A stretch of 64,000 nt of DNA from Parabacteroides sp. AD58. Its GTDB lineage: Bacteria > Bacteroidota > Bacteroidia > Bacteroidales > Tannerellaceae. Positions 1 to 8,522 of the stretch are shown here, one piece after another (positions within the stretch are counted from its first letter, which is position 1; each line of letters starts with the position of its first letter). The stretch is from NCBI RefSeq assembly GCF_023744375.2, contig NZ_CP146284.1:1426001-1490000 (forward strand). The letters are read 5' to 3'. Made by a program: the position numbers and the translations under genes. The notes under the pieces are model-generated. The model saw only the letters and a list, made by a program, of their open reading frames with translations. It did no database searches and was not told the DNA's origin.

Positions 1-1
1 T

Positions 2-79
2 GTTAAAAAAGTGAAGACTTTAGTAGAAGTAAGGGAAGCCAGTCTGCATGAGACTGGACGGAAGTTATCCAGAAGCTAA
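2..79 (+). CDS. Possible C-terminal tail of an unidentified gene
   Basis: An open frame enters from the left edge and stops with TAA at 77-79 after 26 codons. The short peptide is Lys/Arg/Glu-rich and I cannot assign it to a family. It may be a real gene end or chance. From 80 to 251 I see no convincing gene. Confidence 0.2.
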   Translation, partial: VKKVKTLVEVREASLHETGRKLSRS

Positions 80-251
80 GGCTGGAACATAATCTTGATA
101 TCCTCTTCAAGAAAGCATGGATGACCCTTACGATGTTCAGAATGGTGTTTACAATAAGGTCTATACTGGAAGTGTATGTCCAGTATACTGACCGGAGGTG
201 CACTATCAGCTTTTGAGATGCCAAAAGATGTTTGATGGCATTGAGTTGTCT

Positions 252-1439
252 TTATTTGATTCTAAATTCTGCACCCATAAACCACTTTTGGGAAGAACCA
301 CTGAAACCTACTTCCTTGATTACTTTATAAATTCCCGGCTTGTTGTCGTTGACAACTGGGCGAAGTCTGGCCTTAAAGTGGGATGTACCTCCTTGTTTCA
401 ATCCATGACCAAGGTCATTCCACACGCCGCCATCATAGAGAAATACCCAGCGATTTCCCTCTTTGCGCACGACATGGTATTGTTCTCCAAAAAACAAGAT
501 ACCAGGATTATTATTGGTTAATTCTACCGATACGACTTCAGTACCTACCGGATAGACAGGCAGTTCGGTTCGCATGGTTACGTGTAAAGTGTCGGAAGAC
601 GCAGATTGGGTAAAAGGCACGTTATATCGTATTGCGCCATGACTGACTGCCGAATAACTTACGACTTTTCTTCTGAACATTTCTTGAAAATGAGGGGTAT
701 TATTCATTAAGCCCACATAAATCGTATCGCCATCATCATTTTGAATCCAGGTTGAATGAATGTTTTGCGCTGTGGTATCGTTGGAGACCATTCTGTTTTT
801 TCTCCAATAATTGTCAATTCGTTCACGAAGCCTTTTAACTCCTTTCTTATCAACCAACTCAAATTCCGCATAAGCGACTTTCGTTTCTCTATTGAAAGCC
901 TTGTAAATACGATATTTGCCCGGTCGATTAGGGATTTCGGAGGTATAGAGTTCAATAGTCTGCTCATGGGTTGGGTTTTCTGGTACAAAAATCCATAATA
1001 TATTGTTGATGATCGGATTGGTTGGTAAAGTCTCCCAAGTATTCCTCTGCTCGTCGAAATAGGCAAGGCTGTAGCTTTCACCACATTCATATTCGTGATG
1101 GGAGAGATTGGTTATGATTACTTTTATTTTCGTTGTTGATAAGGGGTAATAATCATATTCAGTCCGCATGGAAAGAGAATCAGAGTTGATAGCTTGCCCC
1201 GTAGGAATATCACGAGGAATGGGCTTAAGTTTATATGTCATTGTCCCCGAAAGCTGTTCCTGCTTCTCGGATTCTTTTATCGTAACTTCCTGTTGATTGT
1301 CCGATAAAAGTTCTAAGGTATCATTCTTTTCGACTGTATTGTTTATGGATGCTTCTGAAGCACCCTCTACTTTCTGTTTTGACTTGCTTGCACAACCTAC
1401 TATGAAAATACAAGTTAGAAATACAATCATCGTTTTCAT
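252..1439 (-). CDS. Secreted lipoprotein with two Ig-like domains
   Basis: Predicted 395-residue lipoprotein. The N-terminus has a short hydrophobic stretch ending in a lipobox (IFIVGC, Cys about residue 16), so export and lipid anchoring are likely. After a Ser/Glu/Lys-rich linker there are two homologous beta-rich halves (about residues 75-200 and 270-395). Each has a pattern of the type 'Y.VGTEVV.VELTNN...GE.Y.', an aromatic 'W..L' stretch and a 'PG.Y.I.K' strand. This resembles the bacterial Ig-like domain often found in Bacteroides lipoproteins. It is a monocistronic cargo gene at the edge of the backbone. Its role is unknown; binding or envelope protection would be guesses. Confidence 0.7.
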   Translation of the reverse strand: MKTMIVFLTCIFIVGCASKSKQKVEGASEASINNTVEKNDTLELLSDNQQEVTIKESEKQEQLSGTMTYKLKPIPRDIPTGQAINSDSLSMRTEYDYYPLSTTKIKVIITNLSHHEYECGESYSLAYFDEQRNTWETLPTNPIINNILWIFVPENPTHEQTIELYTSEIPNRPGKYRIYKAFNRETKVAYAEFELVDKKGVKRLRERIDNYWRKNRMVSNDTTAQNIHSTWIQNDDGDTIYVGLMNNTPHFQEMFRRKVVSYSAVSHGAIRYNVPFTQSASSDTLHVTMRTELPVYPVGTEVVSVELTNNNPGILFFGEQYHVVRKEGNRWVFLYDGGVWNDLGHGLKQGGTSHFKARLRPVVNDNKPGIYKVIKEVGFSGSSQKWFMGAEFRIK

Positions 1440-1566
1440 GACATTAACGATTAAAGAGTGAAACGGTATGATTACAAAATAAACAAAAATATTTGATATT
1501 AGACGATTATATAACTCTTCATACGCAACTTTAACTATGATTGAATCAAATTGAGGCTAAATGAAT

Positions 1567-1591
1567 AAAGCCCGGTAAAATACCGAGCTTT
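1567..1591. terminator. Bidirectional hairpin terminator
   Basis: A 10-bp stem (AAGCCCGGTA / TACCGAGCTT, one mismatch) with an AAA loop lies between the small gene ending at 1684 and the lipoprotein start at 1439. It is placed to end minus-strand transcription from the topB side. The rest of 1440-1683 holds no gene. Confidence 0.5.
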
Positions 1592-1683
1592 GTTCCTGTC
1601 TAAAAGAGCCTCTTGATAATGTTAAACTGTCCAACTTTTCGGGTTCATGTATAAAATCCGTGTATGTTTCATGCTGTCAGATT

Positions 1684-1929
1684 TCAGAAGACCAGAAAAC
1701 TCAGGATGCACAGGAGGATGGCCAGTGCCACAAGCAGACAGGCTACACGGTAGAGGAACCTGAAGAATCCCCTGAAACAGATGATGGCTACGGCGGTCCA
1801 TACGGGAGATATGCCGTGTGTATAGAGCCAGCTGAAAATGACGGCTGCCGTGACGGCCAGTGCGAGGGTTCTTGCCCATCTGCTGCCCGCTATCTTTTTG
1901 ATGTGTTCTTTTGCTTTCATAATCTTCAT
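1684..1929 (-). CDS. Small membrane protein downstream of topB
   Basis: An 81-residue protein. A basic N-terminus (several Lys/Arg in the first 18 residues) is followed by three closely spaced hydrophobic segments (about residues 20-35, 42-55 and 60-80), so it is an inner-membrane protein. I do not recognise a named domain; small proteins like this occur after topB in Bacteroidales conjugative elements. A structured repeat element (1971-2081) lies immediately upstream and may form its 5' leader. A second Met three codons in (1920) is an alternative start. Confidence 0.6.
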   Translation of the reverse strand: MKIMKAKEHIKKIAGSRWARTLALAVTAAVIFSWLYTHGISPVWTAVAIICFRGFFRFLYRVACLLVALAILLCILSFLVF

Positions 1930-1970
1930 GTTTTAGTGGGAATGCCATTCCCGTTTTCGGGGGCCTTCTT

Positions 1971-2081
1971 GCAGTCCGCCTCCACAGGCAAGGTTTTCGG
2001 GAAAAATACCGGAGCGCAGCGAGGATGATTTTTCCCAGAAACCGCCAGGCCCGACCTTGCCGGTGGAAACGGGCGGGCTGC
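1971..2081 (-). ncRNA. Structured RNA element, copy A
   Basis: About 111 nt foldable as nested stems. Outer stem GCAGTCCGCC (1971-1980) pairs with GGCGGGCTGC (2072-2081). Next, CCACAGGCAAGGT (1982-1994) pairs with ACCTTGCCGGTGG (2054-2066). An inner A/T-rich stem has a single bulged A and a loop with ACCGGAGC and GAGGATG. Two other copies in the window (15027-15143, 57054-57174) keep the fold with different stem sequences. The strand is inferred: all three lie just 5' of a small minus-strand gene. It starts about 30 nt after the topB stop. Family not recognised. Confidence 0.6.
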
Positions 2082-2112
2082 GACCTTTGCCCCGCGAATC
2101 GGGATGGCTACG

Positions 2113-4206
2113 TCATTTCTTCTTTTTCCCGTTTTTGGGGAACGAAAGTGTCAGGGTGAAGCCGGCGTCAAATGTGACCGAAGCGTCGAAAGCCACGCCC
2201 TTCTTCCCTTTGAATCCCTTGATGAGCCGTGTGGAGCCGGAAGAGAAGAGCTGTTCCAGATGCTGGTCCGTCAGTTCCTTGTTCAGGAACCTGCGGTACA
2301 CGGTCAGTCCACACCCTTTATTGTCGCAGCGGGCAATCTTCTCCCTGACGATGATATGTCCGGTCTTGCATTTGGGGCAGGTGAACGTGCGAGTAGAGGC
2401 TGCCGGAAGGCTGAGGTTCAGGATTTCGCGGGTGGCCTTGCGTGTGTAGTCCGTGATGGAAGCCATGAAAGCCTCGGTCGTGAGCGTGTGCCGCTCGATC
2501 TGCAGCAGGGCCTTTTCCCAGCTTCCCGTCAGGGAGACATCCGCCACAAGCATCTCCTTCACCGCCTCGTAGATATGCAGCCCCTTTTCCGTGGGGACGA
2601 TGCTCTTGCCCGATCGGGTGATGTAGTCGCGCTTGAACAGGGTCGTAATGATGGCGGCTCTCGTGGCGGGCGTTCCGATTCCCAGCTCCTTCACGGCCTC
2701 CCGTGCCTGCTCGTCGGCTATCTCCCTGCCGCAGGTTTCCATGGCCGCCAGCAGCGTGGCTTCGGTATAGAGCGGTCGGGGCATGGTCTTCTTCTGGGCC
2801 AGTCCGTGGCCTGAAACCGGGACCGTATCCCCTTCGGCAAACACGGCCGTACCCTCGTCGGTTTCCGGCTCGTCATCCTCCCGGTCCTCTTTCCGGCCAA
2901 AGATGCCGCGCCATCCCGGGCTGACCACGGAAGAACCCTTCGAGCGGAAGTCCATCCCCTCCAGACGGCACTCCATGAGGAGCATTTCCTTCTCGCAGCA
3001 GGGCGAGAACGCCTCCAGCATACGTCCGGCTATCAGCGTATAGACAGCGGTCTCCGCCTCAGAAAGCCCTTCGGGAGCGATGCCGGTCGTAATCAGGGCA
3101 TGGTGGTCCGTCACTTTCCTGTCGTCCACGCTGCGGGTGTTGAGACGTGCAAGGTCGAGGATTCCGGCGCAGGCGGCGAATCCCGGCATGACCAGGATTC
3201 TTTCCAGCAGTCCGGGCACGCAGGCCATCACGTCGTGCGGGATGTAGCGGCTTCCCGTTCTCGGGTAGGAAATGAGTTTCTTCTCATAGAGCGACTGGGC
3301 GATGTCCAGCGTCTTTGCCGCGGGCAGGTCGAGATGCACGTTGCAGTCCTTCTGGAGTGCCGTCAGGTCGTAGAGCAGCGGCGGCTGTTGCAGGGTTCTC
3401 CTGCGTTCCACCTTCGTGACCGTCGCACGGGAATCGGAAGAGATACGGCGGTAGGCCGTCTCAGCTTCCTGTCGGTCACTGAAGTTCGCCGTGTGGAAGA
3501 AGCGGCGGTGCGAATCCCCGTTCTTCAGGGTGACGTGCAGCTGCCAGTACGGTGTGGAGACAAAGCTCCGGTTCTCCCTGTAGCGGCTACATATCATGGC
3601 GAGCGTCGGCGTCTGTACCCGTCCGATGGAGTTGTTGGACGAGCCGGAGACGATGGCCAGGGCACGGCTCGCGTTCATGCCCACCAGCCAGTCGGCCTTC
3701 GCGCGGCTGTCGGCGGCGGCATACAGGCTGTCGTACTCCGTACCGTCTTTCAGTTCCTCCAGCCCTTTCCGTATGGCCTCGTCGGTCAGCGAGGAGATCC
3801 ACAGGCGGCGGAACGGTTTCGTACATTCCAGGAAAGTGTATATCCAGCGGAAGATAAGTTCCCCCTCGCGACCGGCATCGGTAGCCACGATGATGCTGTC
3901 ACACTTGGAGAACACGCTGTCGATGACCTTCAGCTGTTTCGTGGCGGCGATGTCCGTGACCATGCCCCTGTCCGTGCGTATCTGGCGGGAGACCAGGCGG
4001 AACGGTACGGGCAGCATCGGCAGCTCCTCCGCCGTCGTTTTCGTGTAACCGTAAACGTCCGGCATGGCCAGCGACACGAGGTGTCCCAACGCCCAGGTTA
4101 CCATGTATCCGTTGCCGGAACAGTAGCCGTCATTTCTTGTATCAGCCCCGACTACACGGGCTATGTCCAAGCCTACGCTCGGTTTTTCTGCGATGATTGC
4201 TATCAT
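2113..4206 (-). CDS. topB: DNA topoisomerase III (type IA)
   Basis: A 697-residue type IA topoisomerase, which relaxes or decatenates DNA through a transient 5' phosphotyrosine. It starts with the Toprim motif (IIAEKPS, residues 4-10) and the second acidic motif DAGREGELIF follows. The catalytic tyrosine is in SYPRTGSRY (Y314). A C-terminal cysteine-rich zinc ribbon (CPKCKTGH...CDNKGCG, about residues 613-640) is followed by a Lys-rich tail. Length is normal for the topB carried by CTnDOT-type elements. It likely helps resolve replicating or transferring element DNA. It follows the DUF4099 genes on the same strand, so is probably co-transcribed with them. Confidence 0.95.
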   Translation of the reverse strand: MIAIIAEKPSVGLDIARVVGADTRNDGYCSGNGYMVTWALGHLVSLAMPDVYGYTKTTAEELPMLPVPFRLVSRQIRTDRGMVTDIAATKQLKVIDSVFSKCDSIIVATDAGREGELIFRWIYTFLECTKPFRRLWISSLTDEAIRKGLEELKDGTEYDSLYAAADSRAKADWLVGMNASRALAIVSGSSNNSIGRVQTPTLAMICSRYRENRSFVSTPYWQLHVTLKNGDSHRRFFHTANFSDRQEAETAYRRISSDSRATVTKVERRRTLQQPPLLYDLTALQKDCNVHLDLPAAKTLDIAQSLYEKKLISYPRTGSRYIPHDVMACVPGLLERILVMPGFAACAGILDLARLNTRSVDDRKVTDHHALITTGIAPEGLSEAETAVYTLIAGRMLEAFSPCCEKEMLLMECRLEGMDFRSKGSSVVSPGWRGIFGRKEDREDDEPETDEGTAVFAEGDTVPVSGHGLAQKKTMPRPLYTEATLLAAMETCGREIADEQAREAVKELGIGTPATRAAIITTLFKRDYITRSGKSIVPTEKGLHIYEAVKEMLVADVSLTGSWEKALLQIERHTLTTEAFMASITDYTRKATREILNLSLPAASTRTFTCPKCKTGHIIVREKIARCDNKGCGLTVYRRFLNKELTDQHLEQLFSSGSTRLIKGFKGKKGVAFDASVTFDAGFTLTLSFPKNGKKKK

Positions 4207-4299
4207 AATGTTCGGATAAAATTAAGGCCGTTTCCCGTTTTCCATGGGAAGACAGGAAACGGCGGTAAGACATCGGTTTACTTGATAAATGTTTTCAGG

Positions 4300-4563
4300 C
4301 TATCTGCCCAGCGGCGTCACGCCCTGAATCTCCAGCAGCGGCGCCTCGTCCTTGCGGACCAGCTGGAGCGTGGCGTCCATCACCACGTCCACGCCGAGTA
4401 GTACCAGTTTCAGGGGCATCACTTTCGTCTTTTCTCCCTTGAGGAGGGTGTCCAGCTCACCGGAGAGTTCCAGCTCGTCCTTCATGATGCCGATGTCGTG
4501 CAGTTCGTCCCAGTTCACGTCTTCTGCCTTGAAAGGCATGTCGTTTCCGTTTTCCTTTTTCAT
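4300..4563 (-). CDS. Small DUF4099-type protein
   Basis: An 87-residue protein resembling the start of the DUF4099 domain in the larger gene just upstream (4610-6382). Both share an 'NW.L...GI....L...G.L..LLKG.KT..V.P' pattern. It may be a short partner or truncated paralogue. It sits between topB and the 590-residue protein on the same strand, with short gaps, so one operon is likely. The biochemical function is unknown. Confidence 0.75.
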   Translation of the reverse strand: MKKENGNDMPFKAEDVNWDELHDIGIMKDELELSGELDTLLKGEKTKVMPLKLVLLGVDVVMDATLQLVRKDEAPLLEIQGVTPLGR

Positions 4564-4609
4564 ATTTCTTTCTTTTTTGATTCAACATTCATTTTTCAGT
4601 TGCCCGTCA

Positions 4610-6382
4610 TCAGGAAATGCTGGCTCCCTTTGACTTGCGGTTGCCCTGTTCCTGTCGCTGATTGTTGGCCACCACGTTGCGCTGCGAGGCGTCACGCTTG
4701 CGGTCGGGATTCTCGTTGTAGAAGTCCAGGCGTCCCTGGTTGAAATTGGCCTTGACGTACTGCGAGATAGTCTTCCCGTCATAGCCCTTGATGCCTTCCA
4801 CCAGCACGGCCTTTCCACTTTGCAGGTCGGCACGCTGCTTTCTTGTCAGAGGCACGTCCCAGACCTTTTCGGGAATCTTGAAGTCGGCCCGCTGCTCGAA
4901 TCCGTCGGGTGTGCGGGAGTAGCTCAGGCGTCCCGTCTCCAGGTCGGCCTTGATGAAGGAGGAGAATTCCTCTCCCTTGCGGTTCACCATGTCATTGAGG
5001 AAAATCACCTTGCCTTCACGGAGCTGCTGCTGTTCCTCCGCCGTAATTTTCACTCCGTTGATTTCGTTGGGGATATAGATTTCGCGTGCGCCTTCCGGTG
5101 AGTCCGGGTTGTAGCGGGTGTACGACGGACGTCCCGTCGCCTCGTCCAGCTTCACGTAGGAGGAGAACACCTCGCCGTCCTTGCGCTGCATGCCCTCCAC
5201 GAAGATGGCCTTTCCGGCATTCAGGTCCTCGACCTGCTTCTGCGTCAGTTCCACGCCCCCGAGTGTCTGGCGGTTGAAGAGCTTGTCGTTCTCGAAGATG
5301 AACTCGACGCCCCTGCGCTCGGCGTTCACCTGAATGAAGGCGTTGAACTCGTTGCCGGACTTGGCGATCATGCCCTCGACATAGACCTTCTTGCCTTCAC
5401 GCAGGTCGTTCTGCTCCTGCTCGGTCAGTTCCACGCCCTTGATTTCCTTTGGGATGAAGGCATTCTCCGCTTTCATGGCGACCACCTCGTTGGTCAGCTT
5501 GTCGATGCTGATGAAGGAAGGGATGTATTCCCCGTTGCGTCCTTTCAGCTCCACGACACGCCCCATGTTTCCCGTTTCAAGCAGGTTCTTCTTGTCCTCG
5601 TCGGAGAAGATGTGTCCGAAGTACGGTCGGTCGAGGTCGGGCTTCTGCCGGATACCGTGGATGCCGAGCACCACTTCGCCCGCCATGGACTGCTGGAAGG
5701 ACAGACGTGCATCCGTTCTCAGGACGGCCGAGCCGAAGTTCATGCTGATGGGCACGACCTGGTTGGTCTTGTAGCCCTTGAGCATCTGTTCGAGCAGTCC
5801 GCGTTCCTGGAGGTATTCACGGGAGATTCCGAAATTCTTGAGCTGTTCCCAGTTGATCATGGACTCGTTGTAACGGTACTGGGGGGACTGGGTCTGCGGC
5901 TGGCTGTCGGCTGCGGCAGCCTGCTGCTGGGTTTCATTTTTCTTTGCCATTTCTTCTTGATTTTTTTGGTTGATACTTTGGTTTTCCTTGTTGCGCGGAA
6001 CAATCTCGTACTGCTTGAGAAATTCCTCCACGGCTTTTGTCTTCTTTCCTGCGGCGATGTCCTCGATGGCCTGCTGCACGGCAGGGTCGTCCAGCCTGTC
6101 TTCCTTGACGGAGAGGATTCCGAAGCGTGTCGGGTCTTTCAACTGGCTCCAGAAGTTCTTGATGAAGTTCTCGAAGGCGTCGGCATAGCGGTCAATCTTC
6201 AGGAAGGAATTGCGGTGCTGCTTGTCGGCGGCTACCGTGTTGAATTTTCCGTCCTTTCCGATTTGAGATACCGCTTCAAGAATCAGCTCCATCTTGTCGA
6301 GGATGAACACGATGTCACTCATCTGCTCATTTTCGGTGACCTGCGGTTTCGGGGGTTCTTCCCTTGCATTTTTTTTTGCCAT
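4610..6382 (-). CDS. DUF4099/DUF3945 repeat protein of the conjugative element
   Basis: A 590-residue soluble protein typical of Bacteroidales conjugative elements. An N-terminal region (about 1-145) is followed by a Gln-rich linker, then a DUF4099-like segment (about 170-290). At least four tandem DUF3945-type repeats of about 58 residues follow (about 300-575), each with the pattern 'G..LT..Q...L..GK...VEGM..K.G..F....'. The end is basic and low complexity. Neither signal peptide nor membrane segment is visible. It heads the minus-strand operon leading to topB. Its role in transfer or maintenance is not established. The tandem repeats suggest a scaffold or binding protein, which is inference. 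Confidence 0.85.
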   Translation of the reverse strand: MAKKNAREEPPKPQVTENEQMSDIVFILDKMELILEAVSQIGKDGKFNTVAADKQHRNSFLKIDRYADAFENFIKNFWSQLKDPTRFGILSVKEDRLDDPAVQQAIEDIAAGKKTKAVEEFLKQYEIVPRNKENQSINQKNQEEMAKKNETQQQAAAADSQPQTQSPQYRYNESMINWEQLKNFGISREYLQERGLLEQMLKGYKTNQVVPISMNFGSAVLRTDARLSFQQSMAGEVVLGIHGIRQKPDLDRPYFGHIFSDEDKKNLLETGNMGRVVELKGRNGEYIPSFISIDKLTNEVVAMKAENAFIPKEIKGVELTEQEQNDLREGKKVYVEGMIAKSGNEFNAFIQVNAERRGVEFIFENDKLFNRQTLGGVELTQKQVEDLNAGKAIFVEGMQRKDGEVFSSYVKLDEATGRPSYTRYNPDSPEGAREIYIPNEINGVKITAEEQQQLREGKVIFLNDMVNRKGEEFSSFIKADLETGRLSYSRTPDGFEQRADFKIPEKVWDVPLTRKQRADLQSGKAVLVEGIKGYDGKTISQYVKANFNQGRLDFYNENPDRKRDASQRNVVANNQRQEQGNRKSKGASIS

Positions 6383-6854
6383 AACATTTGATTTTTAGTG
6401 TTGATAACTCATGTTGTCACTGCAAATATATAGGAGAAAATTTGATAAATAATTGATTTGCAATGCGTTAGGATATACATTACATCATGTGTCATCACAT
6501 TACACCGCAGGCCGGAGAAAACGGAGCGAAAATGCGTGAGAAAACGGCTGGAAAGGAAGAAAAACAAGGGACGGAAAAGGAAAGGGAAAAGACGGGAACA
6601 TGCCGGACAGACACGGGCGTGGCGGTACGCACTACCGCACGGAAGAAAAGGAAAAACTGTAATTATGCAGAGTTGGGAGCGAGCTGCTTTTGTCCCCCAT
6701 TGATGTGTCCTTTTGTGACAGGAGGCGGATTTCTGTTTACGGGAATAATCGGATCGCGTAATCCATTGGGAAGGCATACGGGAGCATGGTTCTCCCGCCA
6801 GATTCTTTTTTATGTTGACCTGTATCTATGCGTCGTAGGTCGCTTCGCTTGCTA
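6383..6854. other. Gene-free region upstream of the DUF3945-topB operon
   Basis: No gene with plausible coding character is visible on either strand. The first part is AT-rich and must contain the minus-strand promoter. The middle (about 6500-6660) is purine-rich on the plus strand and gives spurious Lys/Arg-rich frames. A divergent structured element follows at 6855-6999. Confidence 0.5.
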
Positions 6855-6999
6855 AGTCCCGGTCCTTTCCTCAACTCGGACGGCAATACCGGAGCGTTTT
6901 TTCGGGCGGAAAATTACCGCAGGGAATTTTGTGTCCCGAAAACCGGAGGCTTGAACGTGGAGGTATTCGCCCTCCGAGTTAACTTCTCTGAAGGGACTT
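6855..6999. ncRNA. Possible divergent relative of the structured RNA element
   Basis: Three nested complementary pairs are visible: AAGTCCC (6855-6861) with GGGACTT (6993-6999), AACTCGGA (6873-6880) with TCCGAGTT (6973-6980), and TTCGGG (6901-6906) with CCCGAA (6935-6940), the last extended by AAAATT/AATTTT. It shares AATACCGGAGCG and a CCGGAGG segment with copies A-C, but the AATACCGG motif lies outside the inner stem instead of in its loop. It is a relative at best, with rearranged topology. It lies about 470 bp upstream of the minus-strand DUF3945 gene. Confidence 0.35.
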
Positions 7000-7134
7000 A
7001 TCAAGTGAAGCGGGGCTTATGACCGTATGTTTTTGAATAAGGATTGCAGAAGCCTATCTGTCTGTCATTTCATTTAGTCTGTCGTGGAAATCAGAGGTAT
7101 TCAAACGACACCGTAAAAGAAAAGTTAATCGAAT

Positions 7135-7250
7135 GATTCTGAATAATTTCCAATCATTATAAAGATAGTCTGTCTTTTATGAGAGATTATATGGAATGTT
7201 TCATATCTTTGTAGATAGCCATTGATTTACAATATCTTTGGCGATAATTC
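7135..7250 (+). repeat. Promoter-bearing repeat, copy 1 of 2
   Basis: About 110 bp nearly identical to 12010-12122. It contains two TATCTTTG boxes (7204-7211 and 7233-7240) that match the Bacteroides -7 consensus TAnnTTTG, so it probably supplies the promoter of the gene at 7289. The same promoter block precedes a different gene at 12171, which suggests exchange of the coding part between repeats. Confidence 0.7.
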
Positions 7251-7288
7251 GGAAATAATAGTACTAACCGTCAGACAAAAGAATAGTC

Positions 7289-7714
7289 ATGGACAAGAAG
7301 GAATTAGAAAAACAGTTGATGCGATTCTCTCATTTGGGAGTTACTCATTCAAAGAATGGCGCATTGTTTAATTTTATATTGTTTTTTTTTCTTATAAGTT
7401 GTTCACCAACCAGTATTAAACTGGTAGATGACTACTATATATATTCTCCTGACAATTATTATGCTACACATTATTTAAAATGTAAATTGTCAAGTGATCA
7501 TGACCCTGTAATCGATAGTGTACGTGCAGTTTATTGGAATGATTCAACTATAATAATTAGACGCAAAGGGAGAATGTATAATTGGTGGGTTATAAAATCA
7601 TCTGGTGAAAAATTGAAATGCTGTAATAATGATTCAATAATCGGGCCTGTTTCAGAGCATTTTGTAAAGGCTTATATGGCTAATACAAAGTTTAATAGGC
7701 TCGTTTTTAACTAA
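7289..7714 (+). CDS. Small secreted lipoprotein of the variable array
   Basis: A 141-residue protein with a hydrophobic segment and a lipobox-like LISC at about residues 36-39. A start nearer the hydrophobic segment is possible. The exported part is polar, with a 'Y.IYSPDNYYATHYL' region and 'DSTIIIRRKGRMYNWWVI' strands. No family recognised. It is flanked by a repeated promoter block upstream and a fragment of another lipoprotein gene downstream, and thus looks like a swapped cassette. An immunity-type or surface role is plausible from context only. Confidence 0.55.
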   Translation: MDKKELEKQLMRFSHLGVTHSKNGALFNFILFFFLISCSPTSIKLVDDYYIYSPDNYYATHYLKCKLSSDHDPVIDSVRAVYWNDSTIIIRRKGRMYNWWVIKSSGEKLKCCNNDSIIGPVSEHFVKAYMANTKFNRLVFN

Positions 7715-7752
7715 AACTTGAGAGTGTAAAAAATGTATTAGACTATCATAAT

Positions 7753-7888
7753 TATAGATACAGATTCTATTTCAATTGCCTTTGCATTGGAGGTCTTAAA
7801 TCATAAAAGACTGGATTTGTTTATATACAATTCCCAGCTACAAGACTATAAAGATGAAAACTGTACGTTACTGAAACAATCTAAATAA
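7753..7888 (+). pseudogene. 3' fragment of the lipoprotein gene at 12760
   Basis: Encodes the last 43 or so codons of the protein at 12760-13182, with the same TAA and about 10 bp of shared downstream sequence. Homology spans 7753-7898 versus 13047-13192 with only a few substitutions. No start or signal region is present. It is a leftover of cassette replacement: the 5' part of the old gene is gone and the gene at 7289 stands in its place. Confidence 0.75.
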
Positions 7889-7971
7889 ATCAACTGGATT
7901 ATTAGGAGATTATATCAGGATCAAAGAAATGGAATAGTAATGCTTGGCAATTCAAATAATATTAAATTATC

Positions 7972-8511
7972 ATGTCACTACGTAAGGCCTTATATTTGTT
8001 GTTATGCTTATCGGTATATGTTATAAGTTTGTTGGCTTTCTTTCCGAATAAGAAAGCAAACGATTATTCGCTTGTATCGAAAGATGATTATATGGGATAT
8101 CTCTATTACAAAACTTCCGATTTTTATGAAAAATACGATGCAGATTCTATCCTGCTAAAAGACATATCATTTGTCTTTGATATGGGTGTTTCCATTGATT
8201 TGACATCTATAAATTATGAATTTATGATAATACGGCAAGGGGTAATTTATAGAGGTCCATTTGAAGAAAATATAACAGTAAAGAATGTTCCGTTCATAAT
8301 GGACAACAATCTTACAAGAATAAATACCATATCTTTTGCTTTATTGGATCATACCAACAAGCAAGTATATACTTGGTATAAAAAAGAATCTTATAATTTG
8401 TACAAGCACGACAAATATTATATTAGACTTAAAGATGATGGAGAGTTTTCGCTTACCAGTTCTCTGTTTATTAGGCAACTTCAGAATATATATAAGTTAA
8501 TAGATAATTGA
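7972..8511 (+). CDS. Small membrane-anchored protein of the variable array
   Basis: A 179-residue protein. An N-terminal hydrophobic segment (about residues 6-24) without a lipobox serves as an uncleaved anchor or signal peptide. A polar extracytoplasmic domain rich in Tyr, Asp and Ser follows (for example 'YYKTSDFYEKYDADS', and 'VIYRGPFEENI' in the middle). No named family recognised. It faces the convergent minus-strand genes beginning with the one ending at 8523. Confidence 0.55.
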   Translation: MSLRKALYLLLCLSVYVISLLAFFPNKKANDYSLVSKDDYMGYLYYKTSDFYEKYDADSILLKDISFVFDMGVSIDLTSINYEFMIIRQGVIYRGPFEENITVKNVPFIMDNNLTRINTISFALLDHTNKQVYTWYKKESYNLYKHDKYYIRLKDDGEFSLTSSLFIRQLQNIYKLIDN

Positions 8512-8522
8512 GAAATAATCTG

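Noticed and set aside
3100..4401. Long open frame (433 codons) opposite topB
   Set aside because: It is antisense to a clear topoisomerase III with all motifs and normal codon pattern; the product is Val/Gly/Arg-rich and shows no domain.
5612..6391. Open frame of about 259 codons opposite the DUF3945 gene
   Set aside because: Shadow of a repeat protein; Leu/Val/Gly-rich without motif.
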